From an uncultured Clostridia bacterium (GTDB taxonomy: Bacteria > Bacillota > Clostridia > Christensenellales > Aristaeellaceae): 6,242 nucleotides of DNA. Shown here one piece after another: positions 6,149-6,242 of the stretch. Every line of letters begins with the position of its first letter. Position 1 is the first letter of the stretch. A program made the position numbers and the translations under genes. Below the pieces are notes generated by a model, which worked only from the letters and a program-made list of their open reading frames with translations, was not told the origin of the DNA and did no database searches. The stretch spans positions 1-6,242 of the forward strand of contig CAKUFB010000165.1 in NCBI GenBank assembly GCA_934647145.1, given 5' to 3'.

Positions 6149-6242
6149 AGGAGGTCTGCCGCGCGCGGGCCGGGGTGGGGGCTGCGGTGGGGGCAGGTGT
6201 GGCAGTGGGGGCGTTTTCCGGCGTGGCGACTTCACTGGCGGC
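6147..6242 (-). CDS. Possible C-terminal tail of a convergent gene, cut by the window edge
   Basis: The minus strand is open from the window end to TAA at 6149-6147, giving 31 residues rich in Ala, Pro and Thr (ending TPARARQTS). Nearly all third codon positions are G or C, as in the other genes here, and the stop sits just before the 6108-6135 hairpin, which would make a normal convergent gene end. Ala/Pro/Thr tails occur in secreted or wall-associated proteins, but the piece is too short and low in complexity to name. Another minus-strand frame through this stretch (start near 6235, Arg/Pro-rich) runs deep into the regulator gene and is not credible. Confidence 0.4.
   Translation of the reverse strand, partial: AASEVATPENAPTATPAPTAAPTPARARQTS

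Noticed and set aside
6149..6177. AGGAGG at 6149-6154 on the plus strand as the start of a new gene
   Set aside because: No ATG, and no GTG or TTG at usable distance; the nearest GTG is 20 bases away, and the opposite strand reads these bases as the end of a convergent frame.

Overview
The window is a compact sugar-uptake locus from a GC-rich member of the Bacillota (Firmicutes), most likely an uncultured Clostridia-type gut or sediment bacterium. This rests on the LplB/LplC/LipO-type transporter with its membrane-bound AraC regulator, the strong AGGAGG-type ribosome sites and the high-GC third codon positions. No phylogenetic marker is present, so the lineage is an inference.

Layout: (1) positions 1-86 hold a 39-base run of C, probably an assembly or sequencing artefact at a contig edge, and a hairpin that should end the transporter operon. 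(2) Positions 87-3619, minus strand, carry a three-gene ABC importer operon read right to left: solute-binding protein, LplB-type permease, LplC-type permease. An intrinsic terminator-like hairpin lies between the binding protein and the two permeases, and the permeases are tightly coupled. (3) Positions 3620-3906 form an AT-rich divergent control region with a promoter candidate for each direction and a 14-bp direct repeat (13/14 identical, 23-bp period) that looks like an AraC-family operator. (4) Positions 3907-6093, plus strand, encode a 728-residue membrane-anchored AraC-type regulator: TM, extracellular sensor, TM, cytoplasmic GGDEF-like region, C-terminal double HTH. (5) Positions 6094-6242 hold a strong terminator hairpin and, on the minus strand, what may be the Ala/Pro/Thr-rich C-terminal tail of a convergent gene cut by the window edge.

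Likely working model (inference): the regulator senses an extracellular sugar or oligosaccharide, binds the direct repeat and activates the importer operon. The binding protein captures the substrate and the LplB/LplC pair moves it inward, powered by an ATPase encoded elsewhere (MsmX-type sharing), since no ATPase gene is present. The closest known arrangement is Bacillus subtilis ytdP with ytcQ/ytcP/yteP, linked to pectin-derived oligosaccharides, but the substrate cannot be read from this window. I found no mobile element, CRISPR array, tRNA or rRNA, and no clearly novel system. The points most worth testing are the operator repeat, the internal terminator, and the sensor domain.
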